This document shows, in pieces, positions 43,931-54,880 of a stretch of 64,000 nt of DNA. This DNA is from Karalla daura (taxonomy: Eukaryota > Chordata > Actinopteri > Chaetodontiformes > Leiognathidae). The stretch lies in NCBI GenBank assembly GCA_029224185.1, contig CM055211.1, positions 8,054,417 to 8,118,416 of the forward strand. The letters run 5' to 3'. The notes beneath the pieces were generated by a model, which was not told the DNA's origin, did not search any database, and was given only the letters and a program-made list of their open reading frames with translations. Made by a program: the position numbers and the translations under genes. Positions within the stretch are counted from its first letter, which is position 1; every line of letters starts with the position of its first letter.

Positions 43931-44640
43931 TCCAGTGTTATCCCAGCTGTTCAGCCTGACTCTCCTCGGGCTACAATAATGTGCTAGATTCAGATCAATA
44001 CTCAGCGCCCGCAGAAAGAATAGATCAGGGAGCTACAGCTGGACTCCACCTCACTGTCCGGCCCCCTGCTAGTTATGAATCAGCATCCTCTTCCTCTGGA
44101 GGACAAAAGGGGTACATACACACTCAGGCACAGACCCGGAGAGGGGCTGAACTCTGACCCCTGACATCTGAACCCCTGACCCGTCTGTCTGATGGCCTAT
44201 CGATTACGTCTGGCCCTGCCTGGGTAATTGTTGCCCGGTAATTACTTCACATGTTGTGTTTTGGAGCCGTTCTACTGCGCCAGACCGGACCGGGCTCTAA
44301 TGGCCGCGTGCAACAACAAAAGAGGAGAGAGATCTCACCAGATGAAATAAAAAGTAATCAGGCGTCGTTTCCAAACGAGTCCTTCCAGGGGATCTGAGGC
44401 GCGTTATGTGGCCCCCTGCGGCCACGTTTCCCGGCCTCATTGCCTGTGTAACCGAGAGGAAAGCGAGAGGCCGAGCCCTCTCAGCTTCCCTCGCACTTTT
44501 AGTCAAACAGTGCAATAAGGACGCAGCTCCGGCGGTTTCATAGACACCCGTAGCGTCCTGGACCGCCTTGCAGAGAGCGGCCAGATGTCGCTGGACCCGA
44601 CGCCGTGGAGAACGAGAGGAGAGGGATGTTTGTTGTCTGT
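43931..44640. other. Unique DNA, no gene
   Basis: Non-repetitive; TGACCCCTGACA near 44156 is a DR1-like word. Holds the CTCF-like site at 44407-44425. No coding frame with support. Confidence 0.5.
44407..44425 (-). promoter_or_regulatory. Candidate CTCF site
   Basis: TGTGGCCCCCTGCGGCCAC matches the reverse CTCF core (GCCCCCTnGTGGCC) with small deviations and is also partly palindromic. Confidence 0.33.
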
Positions 44641-44786
44641 CATCGACACGTCCATGAAAGATCTCAAAATCGCCGCGGCAAATTGAGTTTGTTGTGTATA
44701 CAAGTACCTGCCAGATTTAATATTGAATGGATGATCCAAAATGGATTTTTGATCCCGGGAAAATGAGGGGAGATGTCTGTAACAAC

Positions 44787-44847
<61 letters not shown>

Positions 44848-45260
44848 AAAAAAAATCCATAACCCTCTCAAGCTAAAATCCTGCTCCCGGGTGCAGAATA
44901 TATTATTCTCTCCCCTTGCTCTGTCTTCTTCCCTTTTACGAGTTGTTTTCATGTAAAGAAAAACCTATAGGCTTGACCTCTGCGTCAGTTTGCCTTTGGC
45001 GATCCACAGATTGCAAGTTTTCAATGCCTGATCCTCGGGGAGGGATCCAAGTCAAACCCTATAAATATTTCAAGACTATTTCTTGCTCCCTGGACCCCTG
45101 ACTAACACGGCAGCCTGAGCTGGCAACCGACCGCTGCCTGTTTGCAGCCACTGCCTTGTCATTGCCTCGGCTCCGGCCTTGTGCTGCTGCTTAATGAGAG
45201 GCAGAAACGGCAAAATTGCATGTTTAAATGTTTTGCCAACAGTCGCTCAGAGGATTCATG
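44640..45260. promoter_or_regulatory. Candidate regulatory region split by (GA)n
   Basis: Two repeat-free parts, 44640-44790 (TTTAATATTGAATGGATGATCC-like sequence near 44728) and 44850-45260 (CTATAAATATTTC near 45059), flank a (GA)24 tract at 44794-44842. The AT-rich texture resembles the other candidates; evidence is weak. Confidence 0.25.
44794..44842. repeat. (GA)24 microsatellite
   Basis: Pure GA after a short A-run. Confidence 0.95.
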
Positions 45261-46891
45261 GATGCCGATCAATATCTGTTTCCTTTTTTTTTCCCGGGCA
45301 GAGAAAAAGAATAAAACACATAAGCTCGAGCTTAAAAAACTGATTCTCTGCTCTTTTTTTTTCTCCCCCTTTCGCACGTCGAGGGGAAATATCCCGCAAA
45401 AAAAATGAAATGTTCGTGGAGGCTTTGGAGATACGTCTGGACATCTGGTCACCATCTGAGGGGAACCTGGAGCGAGGCCAAGGAGGCTCCGCAAAAAACC
45501 CTGAAAATGACTTCATTATGAGGGAATCATCAGCGGCTCCGACTGAGAATCACAACTGTACGACTCTGTAATGAAGGGACACGCTCGGCACAAACACCCA
45601 GCTGATTTCACTGTCTGCTTCCTGAAACTAAAAGGTAAAAACACGTTTCACCTCCTGCATCTCTCCCATAACACAAAGCGACGTTATTCGTCGGAGCGAA
45701 AACGAGCTGCGGTATTTTTATCGAGGCTCTTAAACTCTTTGAAGTGATGGAAAAAAAAACCTGCTCTTAGAGGGAGAAAACACAACAGTCTGTGGCTTAA
45801 GAGTTTTAATTGTTGCTTTAAACAAAGGGATCGAGGCGGCATAAGAGGATCAGTGTGACAAACAGTCCCAGCGGTCCCTCGATCACACACAATACTCCCA
45901 ACAAAGGCGAGAACAAGACAGCGCTGGAAAGCTTCCAGGAATCCATCCCGAGCAGGAGACAGGAAGCGGGACGCGCCAGGTCCAGCGACCTCGGCTCCGC
46001 TAAACTGCAGAGATGGATTCAGACGCCTCGGCTTTCTAGTGCTTTAATAACGATGTGGCTCCAGAGTTAGGCCTGCTGTTGCTGCGGCTGCAAATCCAGG
46101 TTTAGAGGGATGATGGATAACAAGCCGACCCTCGCAGCCGCTCGCTAATTGTCAAGCTCATTATTTTGTTGTTCGCCGGCCGAAAAGTCCAGTTGTGTTG
46201 ATTTGTTGATGCCGCTGATAAAATAAAGTAAAACCCTGCCTGCCTTAAAATATTCATGACTAAATATCAATCAAAGGGAGAGAAATAGTTTATTAACTAC
46301 TGTTTATGTGGAGTTTGAGACGAGTGTCACATATGCGGCTTCAAACCGGTCGTGAGTCTGAGTTTTTGGTCGAATCCTGATCTTCAAAGGTAGAAACTAA
46401 TTGAGGAGTTTGGCTTTTAAGCTGAGGCGCTTCTCAGCCCTGATCCGTGCCCGAACGTTGTTTGGAGATCTGGCTTGTTTGTTTGTTTGTTGGTCGGAGG
46501 TGGAGCGGAGCGGATGTAGATGCGCTCTGAGCCTATTGACAGGTGCGCGGGATGTTTGGGATGGATGGCCCGCTAACTCGTGTTTTAGTGCCACTGTAAA
46601 CAGGATTAGCATTGGCAGCGATCAGGCTCGGCAGGATGCAAACAGGCCGCCGCTCCGTGGGGAACGCTCTCAGGCGGATGCCGGCTAATGAACTGGGCTG
46701 TTTGGAGACGAGAAATAAAAAATAAATAAAGTTGAGGGACGAGCGCAAGATTGATGAGTTTGGAAAGCGTCCAGTGGGTCAGTTTGCAACAAGCTGGTGG
46801 AGGATTTCCAAAAGGGCGAGCACGAGCGTGCAGCTCCACTCCGGCTCTACCTTTGTCTGGGCCGAGGCAGCTGATGGGCCGCGTAGCTGTG
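45261..46891. other. Unique DNA, no gene
   Basis: T-runs near 45284 and 45353 and A-runs near 45399 and 45750. 46140-46290 is AT-rich with ATTCATGACTAAATATCAATC-type sequence. Three GTTT units lie near 46476. No exon-like signal. Confidence 0.5.
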
Positions 46892-46971
46892 GGGATGGGA
46901 GGAGGGTGCTGCATCAAGCTGTCCCCGGCTCTGAGCACGCGACTGTACTGGGCCGTCTAAATCTGTCCTGC
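46892..46971 (+). repeat. 80-bp dispersed segment, copy 2
   Basis: Partner of 43279-43358. Its flanks do not resemble the 43-kb array, so only this segment is shared. Here it sits in ordinary unique DNA, which suggests it may be the original and the array copy the derivative. Confidence 0.92.
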
Positions 46972-47109
46972 ACACACTCCAACAATGAGGCCGGGAGAAA
47001 AATGGACGCCACCTGGCAGTTTGAAAGAAGGACAGCCGTTTCCCGCTGTAATCCATTCAGTGTAATCACCTGGGGGCCGCACTGGGAAGCACACGCCCCC
47101 CCCTCACTA

Positions 47110-47330
47110 CCCCCCCCCCCCCCTCCTCCTCCTCCTCCTCCTCCCTACGCTCCCTAAACACCATTCAGCAGCGACACGGTGATGAAGTGCGGCTGAGGAG
47201 AGAGCCAAGCGTCCCTTTTAGAGATGATCAACTATCTCGTTTTTACAACCTTTTATCCTACCCGCTGCTGTCGATGAACTCTTCTCCTCCTCCTCCTCTC
47301 CGTCTCCTCCTCCTCCTTCTTCTTCTTCTG
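47110..47330. repeat. C/(CTC)n tracts
   Basis: C13 and (CTC)n at 47110-47145, then CTC/CTT units at 47281-47330, with unique DNA between. Confidence 0.88.
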
Positions 47331-47659
47331 TGGTACCTGAGAGCGAACCGTGATACATTTTTCCACTCGTGCCCACACACACTAAATATTTGGTGTCACC
47401 TATTCAGCGGAGGAGCTGCTGCTGTAAATCGCACGTCTGTGGGGAGAGATCGAAAGCAATTACCATTAGATGGAGGCCCCAGGATCGATACGTGGAGGCG
47501 GTCAGCGGCCTCGCCGCTCCTCCTCGGCGGTGGCAGCAAATGTCAGCGCGGCTGGCCGTCCGCGACCAGAGAAACTGTTCCTGTGAAACGTTATTGACAC
47601 GCTTTAACCCGCGCTGCCACCCCCTCCCTCCACCCCCCAGTCAATGCTTATTTGCAAAA

Positions 47660-47724
47660 GAGGGAGGGAGGGAGGGAGGGAGGGAGAGAGGGAGAGAGGG
47701 AGGGAGGGAGGGAGGGGAGGAGAG
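47660..47724. repeat. (GGGA)n tract
   Basis: About fifteen GGGA units with two GAGA insertions. An ERE-like near-match AGGTCAaggTGACAG follows at 47756-47770. Confidence 0.93.
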
Positions 47725-47868
47725 GTCAAGGGGGCAGAGGTCGGGGATTGGCCCAAGGTCAAGGTGACAGCAGGGAGGCCTTCATCTCCACCGTGGCCTT
47801 GGAGCTGATCAATACCATTAGAGAATCTGTCTGATCCATCACTGAGTGTCCTGCTGCTGAAGCTGCCT

Positions 47869-47917
47869 TCCTCCTCCTCCTCCTCCTCCTCCTCCTTCCT
47901 CCTCCTCCTCCTGCTCC
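47869..47917. repeat. (CTC)n tract
   Basis: CTC units with one CTT; ends in CTGCTC. Confidence 0.93.
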
Positions 47918-48054
47918 TGTACTCCTCTCACTACAGGCTATAATATTTCCTATTCTCACTTCCTTTTCTCTATTCACAGCGGATTCATTTAATCGTCTGT
48001 CGCCGCCGCCTCGCTCTCCCTCCTCTTATGAAGGAGCAGGTCTCATCTTGATAC

Positions 48055-48118
48055 TGACCCCCCCCCCAGCCCCCCCCCCACACACACCCCTCCCTCCCCC
48101 CCTCCCTCCCTCCCCGAC
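48055..48118. repeat. C-rich tract
   Basis: Poly-C runs with a short CA patch and CCCT units. Confidence 0.87.
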
Positions 48119-48199
48119 AGAACCCCTCCGCTCCCGGGCCGAGGCTGAAAAAAAAAGCAGAGAAAGAAAGAAAAAAAAAGGGGAACGGACAGGCTGGAG

Positions 48200-48440
48200 A
48201 TAACTCTGGGCCCCATATTGTTTGAACAGCATTTTATTAAGCCGGGCGCTCTCTTTAATATTTACATTGGTGCATCAGAGGCTTCAGCAACGCTTTAGGC
48301 AATTACACACATGACCAAGTCGATAGCCACAGAAACAGCAAAAAAGCCTTTATCACGCCGCCTGGAGAGTATTGCCAATTCGCCGGCCCGGCCGTTGATG
48401 TCGTTTGCATTTCAATTAAAACGGGCTGCGACGCGGGCCT
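48200..48440. promoter_or_regulatory. Candidate regulatory block
   Basis: Repeat-free: ATTTTATTAAG near 48231, TTTAATATTTACATTGG near 48254, GGCAATTACAC near 48298 and GTTTGCATTTCAATTAAAAC near 48404-48422. CpG-rich DNA follows to 48560. Function inferred. Confidence 0.33.
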
Positions 48441-49289
48441 GTGTTGAGAGGCGGCCTCGGCCGGGGCGCAGCGCTTTGTGTGGACGTGTAATAACACAGG
48501 CGCATGTCTGCAGTCATAATGCAGCGCCGCAGCGTGCCAGCGGCCCGGGCAGGTGTGCAGCCGGACATGTGCTTTCATTAAAACCAACACTTTGCTTGCA
48601 AAGCGGCAGCTGCTGCTGCTGCTGCCTTTAAGAGGAGGAAACTGATGATAATCCAGGAGCGGCCGCATCCCATCCTCTCCCTGCTCATTACTTTAAAAAC
48701 AAGAAAACTGCATGAAATAATCCGAAAAAAAACACACAAAAACAAGACATAAAGAGCTTAAAAAACAAGCCAAGAAGCCAATTTACCGTACGCTGAAGTT
48801 CTATCGGAACCGTGGCCGTCTCTTTTGATTGCGAGCGACTTAAAAGCGAAACGCTCCGCCCTAAACTCTACATCTTTCCCTTTTTTTCAGCCTCCTCAGA
48901 CTCGCGTTGCCTCGGCTCGGCTGGCAGCAGATGACCGTCTGACAGTCTGCAGACGAGCAGATAAAACAGGAGGCAGCGGCCAGCGTGCCAGTCCCACCAC
49001 TCTAATAAGGTGTGAGGCTGAGCGAGGAAGCCAGGTTGAAGCTTTGAAGTGCCCCCCCCCCCTCTGTCCTATCTACCCCCCCTCCTCCCTCCATCCCCCT
49101 CCACCCGTCAGTGTGTATGCTTGGAGGATCATAGGTGGCTTTGATAATCACTCCCATACTCCTAAAACAAATGCAATTACTAAGTTAATTGTGTTCAAAG
49201 TGGAGGCCGGCGGTGGAGGGAGAAGTCAGCAATCATGACTGTGCTGACGGTGCAGCAGGCGTGGAGAATAATGGATGCATGAGGGGCAA
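48441..49289. other. Unique DNA, no gene
   Basis: CpG-rich to 48560, A-rich 48690-48780, a C-run near 49053-49064 and C-rich 49078-49107. No gene recognised. Confidence 0.5.
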
Positions 49290-49410
49290 ATGCTGGGGGG
49301 GCGGAGGGGGGTGGAGGTGATTGGAGCAGGGCTTTAAGAGGCGGTGGAGGAGGAGGAGGGGGGGAGAGGAGGAGGAGAAGGTGGTGGTGGAGGGTGAGGA
49401 GGGGGGGGGT
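49290..49410. repeat. G-rich region
   Basis: G-runs of three to nine with GGA and GGT units; multiple potential G-quadruplexes on the plus strand. Confidence 0.87.
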
Positions 49411-49565
49411 TTGATGAGTGTCCTGACACGATGCTGAGGGATGTGGTGCTGAGCGCCACCCGGCTTGACCTGCCATTTATCAGAGGATAAACAGCGGGGG
49501 TCACCTGACCCAGGCCGCCAACACCCCATTGGCCGGCCGGGCTGCTTGGTATGCAGGTGAGTTAC

Positions 49566-49615
49566 CCCCCCCCCTCCTCCCTCACCCCCCTCCCTCACCC
49601 CTCCCTCCCCCTCCG
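49566..49615. repeat. C-rich tract
   Basis: Poly-C and CCCTC units, of opposite strand bias to the G-rich region 160 bp upstream. Confidence 0.87.
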
Positions 49616-49716
49616 GCCGGGCGCTGCCCGCCGCGCACACACCACGTCCGCTCCATCACAATGAATTATTGGTCGGAGGAATGATCAATTTGAATCGGCT
49701 GCATCCTAAGCCTGAG

Positions 49717-49718
<2 letters not shown>

Positions 49719-49771
<53 letters not shown>
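49719..49771. repeat. (GT)26 microsatellite
   Basis: Pure GT. Confidence 0.96.
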
Positions 49772-49773
<2 letters not shown>

Positions 49774-49888
49774 GGCAGAGGGTCAGAAAGTTGTGTATTT
49801 TGTAACTCCAGGGTTCACTTCCTTTGCTTTTCTCCTCTCTCCTTTAATTTTTTTTTCCTCCTCACTCCAGAGATAGGAGTGGTGGAAG

Positions 49889-49943
49889 GAGGTGGGGGGG
49901 GGGGGGTGTAGGGGAGGTGTGTGTGTGTGTGTGGGGGGGGGGT
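49889..49943. repeat. G-run/(GT)n/G-run compound
   Basis: G13, a short spacer, about eight GT units and G10. Confidence 0.9.
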
Positions 49944-50151
49944 GACAACAGATGTGCTCCCTCCTTCGGAGAGCTGCTTGTTTGATGGTGACAGTGGAGC
50001 GTATCATGTAGCCTGAGGTGCTCACAGTAAATATTACAATACCACAAGATGCTCACTGCAAACACCATTTCTTGCTCTCTGCCAGTCAATTTTTTTTTTT
50101 TACCCCTGTGGTGCTGGAAGCAAGATGGAACCAAGAGCAAATCTCAGCCTC

Positions 50152-50153
<2 letters not shown>

Positions 50154-50182
<29 letters not shown>

Positions 50183-50214
50183 ACTATAGACACACACACA
50201 TATATATATATATA
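50154..50214. repeat. (TG)n, (AC)n and (TA)n compound with hairpin
   Basis: TG to 50182, a seven-base spacer, AC to 50200 and TA to 50212. The TG and AC arms are complementary and can form a hairpin of about ten base pairs. Confidence 0.93.
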
Positions 50215-50359
50215 AATACATACTTGGACGTACAGATACAGCATGGATGTGCCGGAGCTCTCAGATGTGATATGGCGTGGCTCTGTCAGACACATTACGC
50301 TCAACTTAAGTCATGATGGAAAAGAAAGTAAATCAACAAGGCGCCATCAGCGAGGAGGA

Positions 50360-50381
50360 GGGGGGGGGGGGGGGGGGGGGG
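50360..50381. repeat. G22 homopolymer
   Basis: Pure G run. The 363-residue plus-strand frame starting at 50243 reads through it and then through pyrimidine repeats; it is rejected as a gene. Confidence 0.92.
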
Positions 50382-50589
50382 AGAAAAAAAGAAAAGAAAA
50401 ACGCCACTTTAAAAGGGCTTTCTGCAGAATAATAGGCGAGTGCGGGATTCGCGGGATTGCATTCGGCGTCCCGCCGTGCTGGGGTGTCTTTGGCTCGCTC
50501 AGTCATCTCAGACGGAGCAGCGGTGCCGTCCCACCCTGGGCGCTGTACAGATGGGCTCATGTGTGGAGAAATGAGCCGCGAGCAATCAT

Positions 50590-50785
50590 TCTCTCCCCCT
50601 CCTCCCTCCCTGCCTCCCTCCCTCCCTGCCTCCCTCCTCACCCCCCTCCTCTCACTCTCTTTGCTTTCTGTTTACCTCTTTCCAGCCCCCCCTTCTCCTT
50701 CTTTCTCATCTCCGTCCCTTCATCTCCTCTACCTCTCATTATCCCACCCCCACCATCCCCCCCCCCCATTCCTAACCCCTCTTCC
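50590..50785. repeat. Pyrimidine-rich tract
   Basis: CCCT/CTGCCTCCCT units at 50598-50640, then C/T-rich DNA with poly-C runs to 50785. Confidence 0.85.
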
Positions 50786-50973
50786 CCCTGTGGTGACTGT
50801 GTCCTGGGGGCTGCAGAGTCTCGTGTCTGTGGAGGGGGACTCGGCGGGAGGCCCCCGCCAAACGGGCTCACCGAGACGCAGGAGCCCATCTCAGGCTTGT
50901 GCTACCGGAAAATCTGCCCGTTCACGCTCCGCCGCGCAGCCAGACGCACTGATGGAGGCCGCGTGATGGGGAG

Positions 50974-51019
50974 CACGCACACACACGCACACACACGCAC
51001 ACACACACACGCACACACA
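50974..51019. repeat. (CA)n with regular CG interruptions
   Basis: CACACACG units recur every eight to ten bases. Confidence 0.93.
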
Positions 51020-51554
51020 GGCTGCTTTTGTTTTGCTGGAGTCTTCTCTCTTTACAGTGTGAATGCCGACACATCTCCGCCTTCACCCCGACTGACCCGC
51101 TCCTCACCTGGCCCAGCACCGAGCCCCGTCAGAAAACCTGGAAATAACGTAAAAGAAAAAAAACGTAGAAAAACTGCAGACGATGTGATGAAGTATGAGG
51201 AGGAACGGACTGAACGTAGAGGAGGCGCAACAACAAAAACACAGAGTAGCTACAGAGCTCTCAAGTTCATTTCAACACATTTTGAAGAAAAAACACCAAC
51301 TAATTTTGCCAAACATACGTATGTGATGCTGTGAGGCGCAGACAGGAAGTCGGCCTGGCTGCTGTACAGCAGCTTCATCAACCACTTTGTTCTCGTCTGC
51401 TTCTGTCCATCGATTTGCATTTTGTCACCCGTGACTTTTTGATTTTTCCAGCCCAACGCTGGACGACTTAAAGCTCCTCGTCTGCCTCTCAAACATCCCA
51501 CTCGATGAGGAGTTCAGCGTCCGGATCGATGGCCGGGAGCCAGAGAGGGAGGAG
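51020..51554. other. Unique DNA, no gene
   Basis: Includes ATTTGCAT at 51413-51420 and an A-rich patch near 51147-51175. No exon signal. Confidence 0.5.
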
Positions 51555-51590
51555 GTGTGTGTGTGTGTGTGTGTGGGGGGGGGGGGGGGG
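51555..51590. repeat. (GT)10 followed by G16
   Basis: GT units pass directly into a G homopolymer. Confidence 0.94.
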
Positions 51591-51771
51591 TCAGCCAGGT
51601 AAAGCTCCACCTGTGTGTGTGACTGGGAAATGAAAGATTAAATAATGTATCGATTATGGGTAATTAGTGTGGTCAGCAAACACGTACAGAGACGGGGATT
51701 GTCTCCACATAATGATGCGATTCTCATTTCTCTCTCAGAGATCAAAGATCCTCATCCACTGAGCATCTCTG

Positions 51772-51816
51772 CGTGTGTGTGTGTGGGTGTGTGTTCGTGC
51801 TGACTCTGGCAAAGGA

Positions 51817-51850
<34 letters not shown>
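51772..51850. repeat. Inverted (GT)n and (AC)n pair
   Basis: GT-rich at about 51772-51793 and AC at 51817-51850 are complementary and separated by only about 23 bases, giving hairpin or cruciform potential. Confidence 0.92.
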
Positions 51851-51851
<1 letters not shown>

Positions 51852-52225
51852 CTGTACTCCTGATTTGAAACACACTATAATAGGAATAACTCGATCAAAC
51901 GTGGTCTCTTTCACAAAAGATGATGCAAACACATCTTGTAAAACTCCTCACAATTACTTACAAATTTCAAGTGGGTAAGTAACATAAACGACTGAAAATG
52001 AGGTGAACCAGTGCCAATGGATCTCTGTGGTATTGCAAGTAAAGTCAAACATTGACCTCACTTTTCAGATCAGAACCACACTACTGCGTCTATGATTCCA
52101 GCCCAGGCTCAGAGTAAAGTCTCTGAATGGTGTATTTCCCCTTCAGTAAGTGAGAAATCCTAAAGACGTGAAAACAGAGGCTGAAAGTGTCCTCACTGTT
52201 CAAGGTCTGCACCTCTGGCTGCCTT
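51851..52225. other. Unique DNA, no gene
   Basis: Non-repetitive and AT-leaning; no motif stands out. Confidence 0.5.
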
Positions 52226-52241
52226 CACACACACACACACG

Positions 52242-52317
<76 letters not shown>

Positions 52318-52324
52318 CACACAC
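52226..52324. repeat. (CA)n microsatellite, about 99 bp
   Basis: About 49 units with three CG interruptions near the ends. Confidence 0.96.
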
Positions 52325-52739
52325 GTAATCTAGTGAGCTGGTCTCACTTCAGCAGCTCACTTCATTAAATCACAGGCTCTTCCCTCAGCTCGCCACCGCC
52401 ACCTCGCCCTGTTCACTCTTTATTTCTGCGTGTTCACACTCCGAGGTTTCACCTCCACCGTCCTGCTCCGTCCCGTCCTATTAGGTTCTTTCTATTCTCT
52501 TTTCCGGAGGCTTCTCTGTGCCCATCACACGCTGTTAGCCTCTCCCTGCCCATTACACCTGCTTCCCCCTCTGTCCCACCTCGTTCCTCTAATTCTCCTC
52601 CGGCCCGTCGTACAGTGCTCCCAGGATGAAAGGAAAAGGAGGTGAAGGTTTCAGCTACAGTTTGTCCTTCTCCCCCCCTTCTCCTCCTCATCCTCCTCCT
52701 CCTCCTCCTCCTCTCCCCACCCTCCCACCTCCATTTTCC
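52325..52739. repeat. Pyrimidine-rich DNA with (CTC)n
   Basis: C/T-leaning unique DNA, then CTC units at 52679-52714. No gene. Confidence 0.75.
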
Positions 52740-52990
52740 ACTATCTGGAAAATTCAATAGGCTAACCTTAAGAATTTAATTGATGCTGCCAACGGGATTA
52801 CAAAGGGCGTGCGGGTGTGGGCCGGGGACAGCTGATTAGCAGCGGGGGTAATTGTTAATTGATTGATGTATCTCCGTCGCTCTCCCCGGGCCTCCTGCAC
52901 ACCGTTTTGTTTGCCACGGTGACGGTGCCGCTGCAGCCGGACAGCACATTACCATACATCCACTGGGCTTTTCTTTTTTACCCACCTGTC
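52740..52990. promoter_or_regulatory. Candidate regulatory block
   Basis: Repeat-free: AAATTCAATAGG near 52750, GAATTTAATTGATG near 52772 and GGTAATTGTTAATTGATTGATG near 52847-52868, an AT-rich homeodomain/Pbx-type cluster. Function inferred. Confidence 0.35.
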
Positions 52991-53580
52991 CATCGCTTTT
53001 TGTTGGATTACAGTGCTGGTCTAAAACAAAAGGAGGCAGGAGGAGGCGTGGAGGGTTGAAGGTCACAAGGTGCATTTTGTGCAAAACCTCAATATTGCAG
53101 TTAGAAATCCTAATATCGTGACGTGGTTTTTCAGAGTTAAAGTTTAGAGAAAAATGTGGTGGAAACACTTTCTTCATGTTTACAAGTCATGTGACTGTTT
53201 TTAAATCAGATGGTGCAGGATGACCAAAAAAAATCATCAAAATGCAAAATGTTCTGGATGTCCATCTTCTCCCTCAATGAGGAAGTGTTCCATAAAATTA
53301 TGGCTGCTACAAGTTGCAATCGTACTTCATCCAAATTTCTGCAAAATGAAAACACACTGGAAGCAACTGGGTGTGTGTGGTGGTGTAGGTAGGTCGACTC
53401 CATCTCTTGGTCGCCAGAACAAGAATTGCGTTACTATTTTTTGTCTTTTCTTGCTTTGTGTTTTGTTTGGTTATCCTGATTCTGCAAACCTGCGTTTTCT
53501 ATTTTCAGAAATCAGTGCAGTTAAAAGATAAAAAGCCCTTTGATTAAAAGGAACAATAATAATGATTTAGCTGGAGAACA
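52991..53580. other. Unique DNA, no gene
   Basis: AT-rich sequence without tandem repeats. Two overlapping short frames exist (53210-53531) but lack any recognised domain. Confidence 0.5.
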
Positions 53581-53618
53581 AGAAGAAGGAGAAGGAGGAG
53601 GAGGAGGAGGAGGAGGAA
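53581..53618. repeat. (GAA)/(GGA)n tract
   Basis: GAA units passing into about nine GGA units. Confidence 0.93.
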
Positions 53619-53884
53619 CAGCTCTATTATGGCACCCAGAAGAGAGGAGCGGAGCAGCAGACTGGGGATTGCTTTTTTGGCGAAACACAATCCGTGTGTG
53701 GTGCCGCAGGAACAACCCGGCCATTCTTCCTCTTCTCTGCGACGACAAGGCGCTGCTCATTCCTGCCCCGCGCAGCGTGAAAACCCGGGGCTGCAACTGT
53801 CCAAACGGCCACTCTGGAAAAAAGCTTCCGCTGCTGCAGCTATTTCTGCCTCGGCCTGGTCCGAGCCAACCCTGCACCCGCTGC

Positions 53885-53945
53885 CAAGCACCCCCCCTCC
53901 TCCCTCCTCCTCCTCCCCCCTCCTCACCCCTCCTCCTCCCCCCCA
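53885..53945. repeat. C/CTC tract
   Basis: Imperfect CCCTCC and CTC units within otherwise unique GC-rich DNA (53620-54060). Confidence 0.87.
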
Positions 53946-54080
53946 GGCCCTGGCACCGCACCGGGATGACCATCAAGCAATTACACGGGAACTTGGCAAT
54001 CGGGAGGAAATCCAGTCATTAAAAGGGCTTAACACTGGCAGAGGGTGTGGGTCTGTGTCGCCCGCCCAGGGTGGACCATG

Positions 54081-54120
54081 GTGGGGGGGGGGGCAGGGGG
54101 GGGGGGGGGGGGGGGGGGGG
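54081..54120. repeat. Poly-G tract (G11, CA, G25)
   Basis: Two G homopolymers separated by CA. The longer is about 25 bases, and the length is open to sequencing error. Confidence 0.92.
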
Positions 54121-54229
54121 CATACTGGGGAATCTTTGAATCTTTGGCTTTCTGAGTCTTCTGATAATTAATCAATCATGTGATTGATTGATAGTGATAA
54201 GAAGCATGGAGACCGGCTGAGGCACAGTA

Positions 54230-54560
54230 GTTGTTTTAGTTTAGTTTGTTCAAGCTACAGTTCGAAAGTGACCAGATTTGTTTTTGTGATTTTGATGAGA
54301 CGTTTTCCATTCCTTTCTTTTTTTTTGCTTTTCAGGTTTTTCTATTATTAACATTAAACTATACGTCAACAGAGGGCTTTGCAATCCATTTGGATGTCTC
54401 CATGCCAATCAAGTCATTATTTTTCGGTTTGGGCCATTAAGCTGAATACAGCTGGAACCTCTGGGTCTGGATAGCCACCTATTGTGTTGGGAACCTGCAG
54501 CTGTTCCCAGCCGCTCTCCCCTCCCTCCAGATGTTCCCATTCACCCACCTCAGCAGGATC
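54230..54560. promoter_or_regulatory. Candidate regulatory block
   Basis: AT-rich repeat-free DNA bounded by a poly-G tract and a CpG-rich segment; CATTAAGCTGAATACAGCTGG-type sequence near 54435. No strong single motif. Confidence 0.22.
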
Positions 54561-54880
54561 CCGTATCACCGCTCTAGGCGCTGCAGCCCCGCACTTCCAA
54601 TCCAGCGTGTCAGCGGCCTGGGCGTGATGACAGGGTGCTTCCCGGCCTCCCTCCCCGGGGCCCGGCAGCCGAGCTGGGAGCCCCAGCACCAGAGCGCGGA
54701 GCTCGATGACAGCGGCGGTGGGAGGGGGAGGCGGGAGCTGCGCCCACGTCCAAGGTGAGGGCCGATCGACCGCGGCAGACGTAAACAGCTCCGGCCGAGG
54801 CTTCAGCACATTGATCGCAGCCCTCATCGAGCAGCCGAGGCAAGGCCAACACGCGTGTTTGGTATGCAGAGTCCGGCTAG
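54560..54880. promoter_or_regulatory. CpG-rich segment, possible island
   Basis: CpG density is visibly raised over about 320 bp, with GC-box-like GGGGGAGGCGGG near 54723. An ATG at 54706 is followed by a 16-codon open stretch ending in CCAAG, then GTGAGG at about 54755-54760, which would be a good splice donor. A first exon is possible but nothing else supports one. Confidence 0.3.

Noticed and set aside
43162..47056. Shared peptide frames at 43162-43431 and 46847-47056 (minus strand) as a protein family
   Set aside because: The similarity is confined to the 80-bp DNA segment; outside it the frames are unrelated, so this is DNA duplication, not a conserved protein.
50243..51334. 363-residue open frame on the plus strand
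   Set aside because: It reads through G22, pyrimidine tracts and a CA repeat. The protein is glycine, proline and histidine-threonine runs with no domain, and the overlapping frames are also open, as expected from low-complexity DNA.
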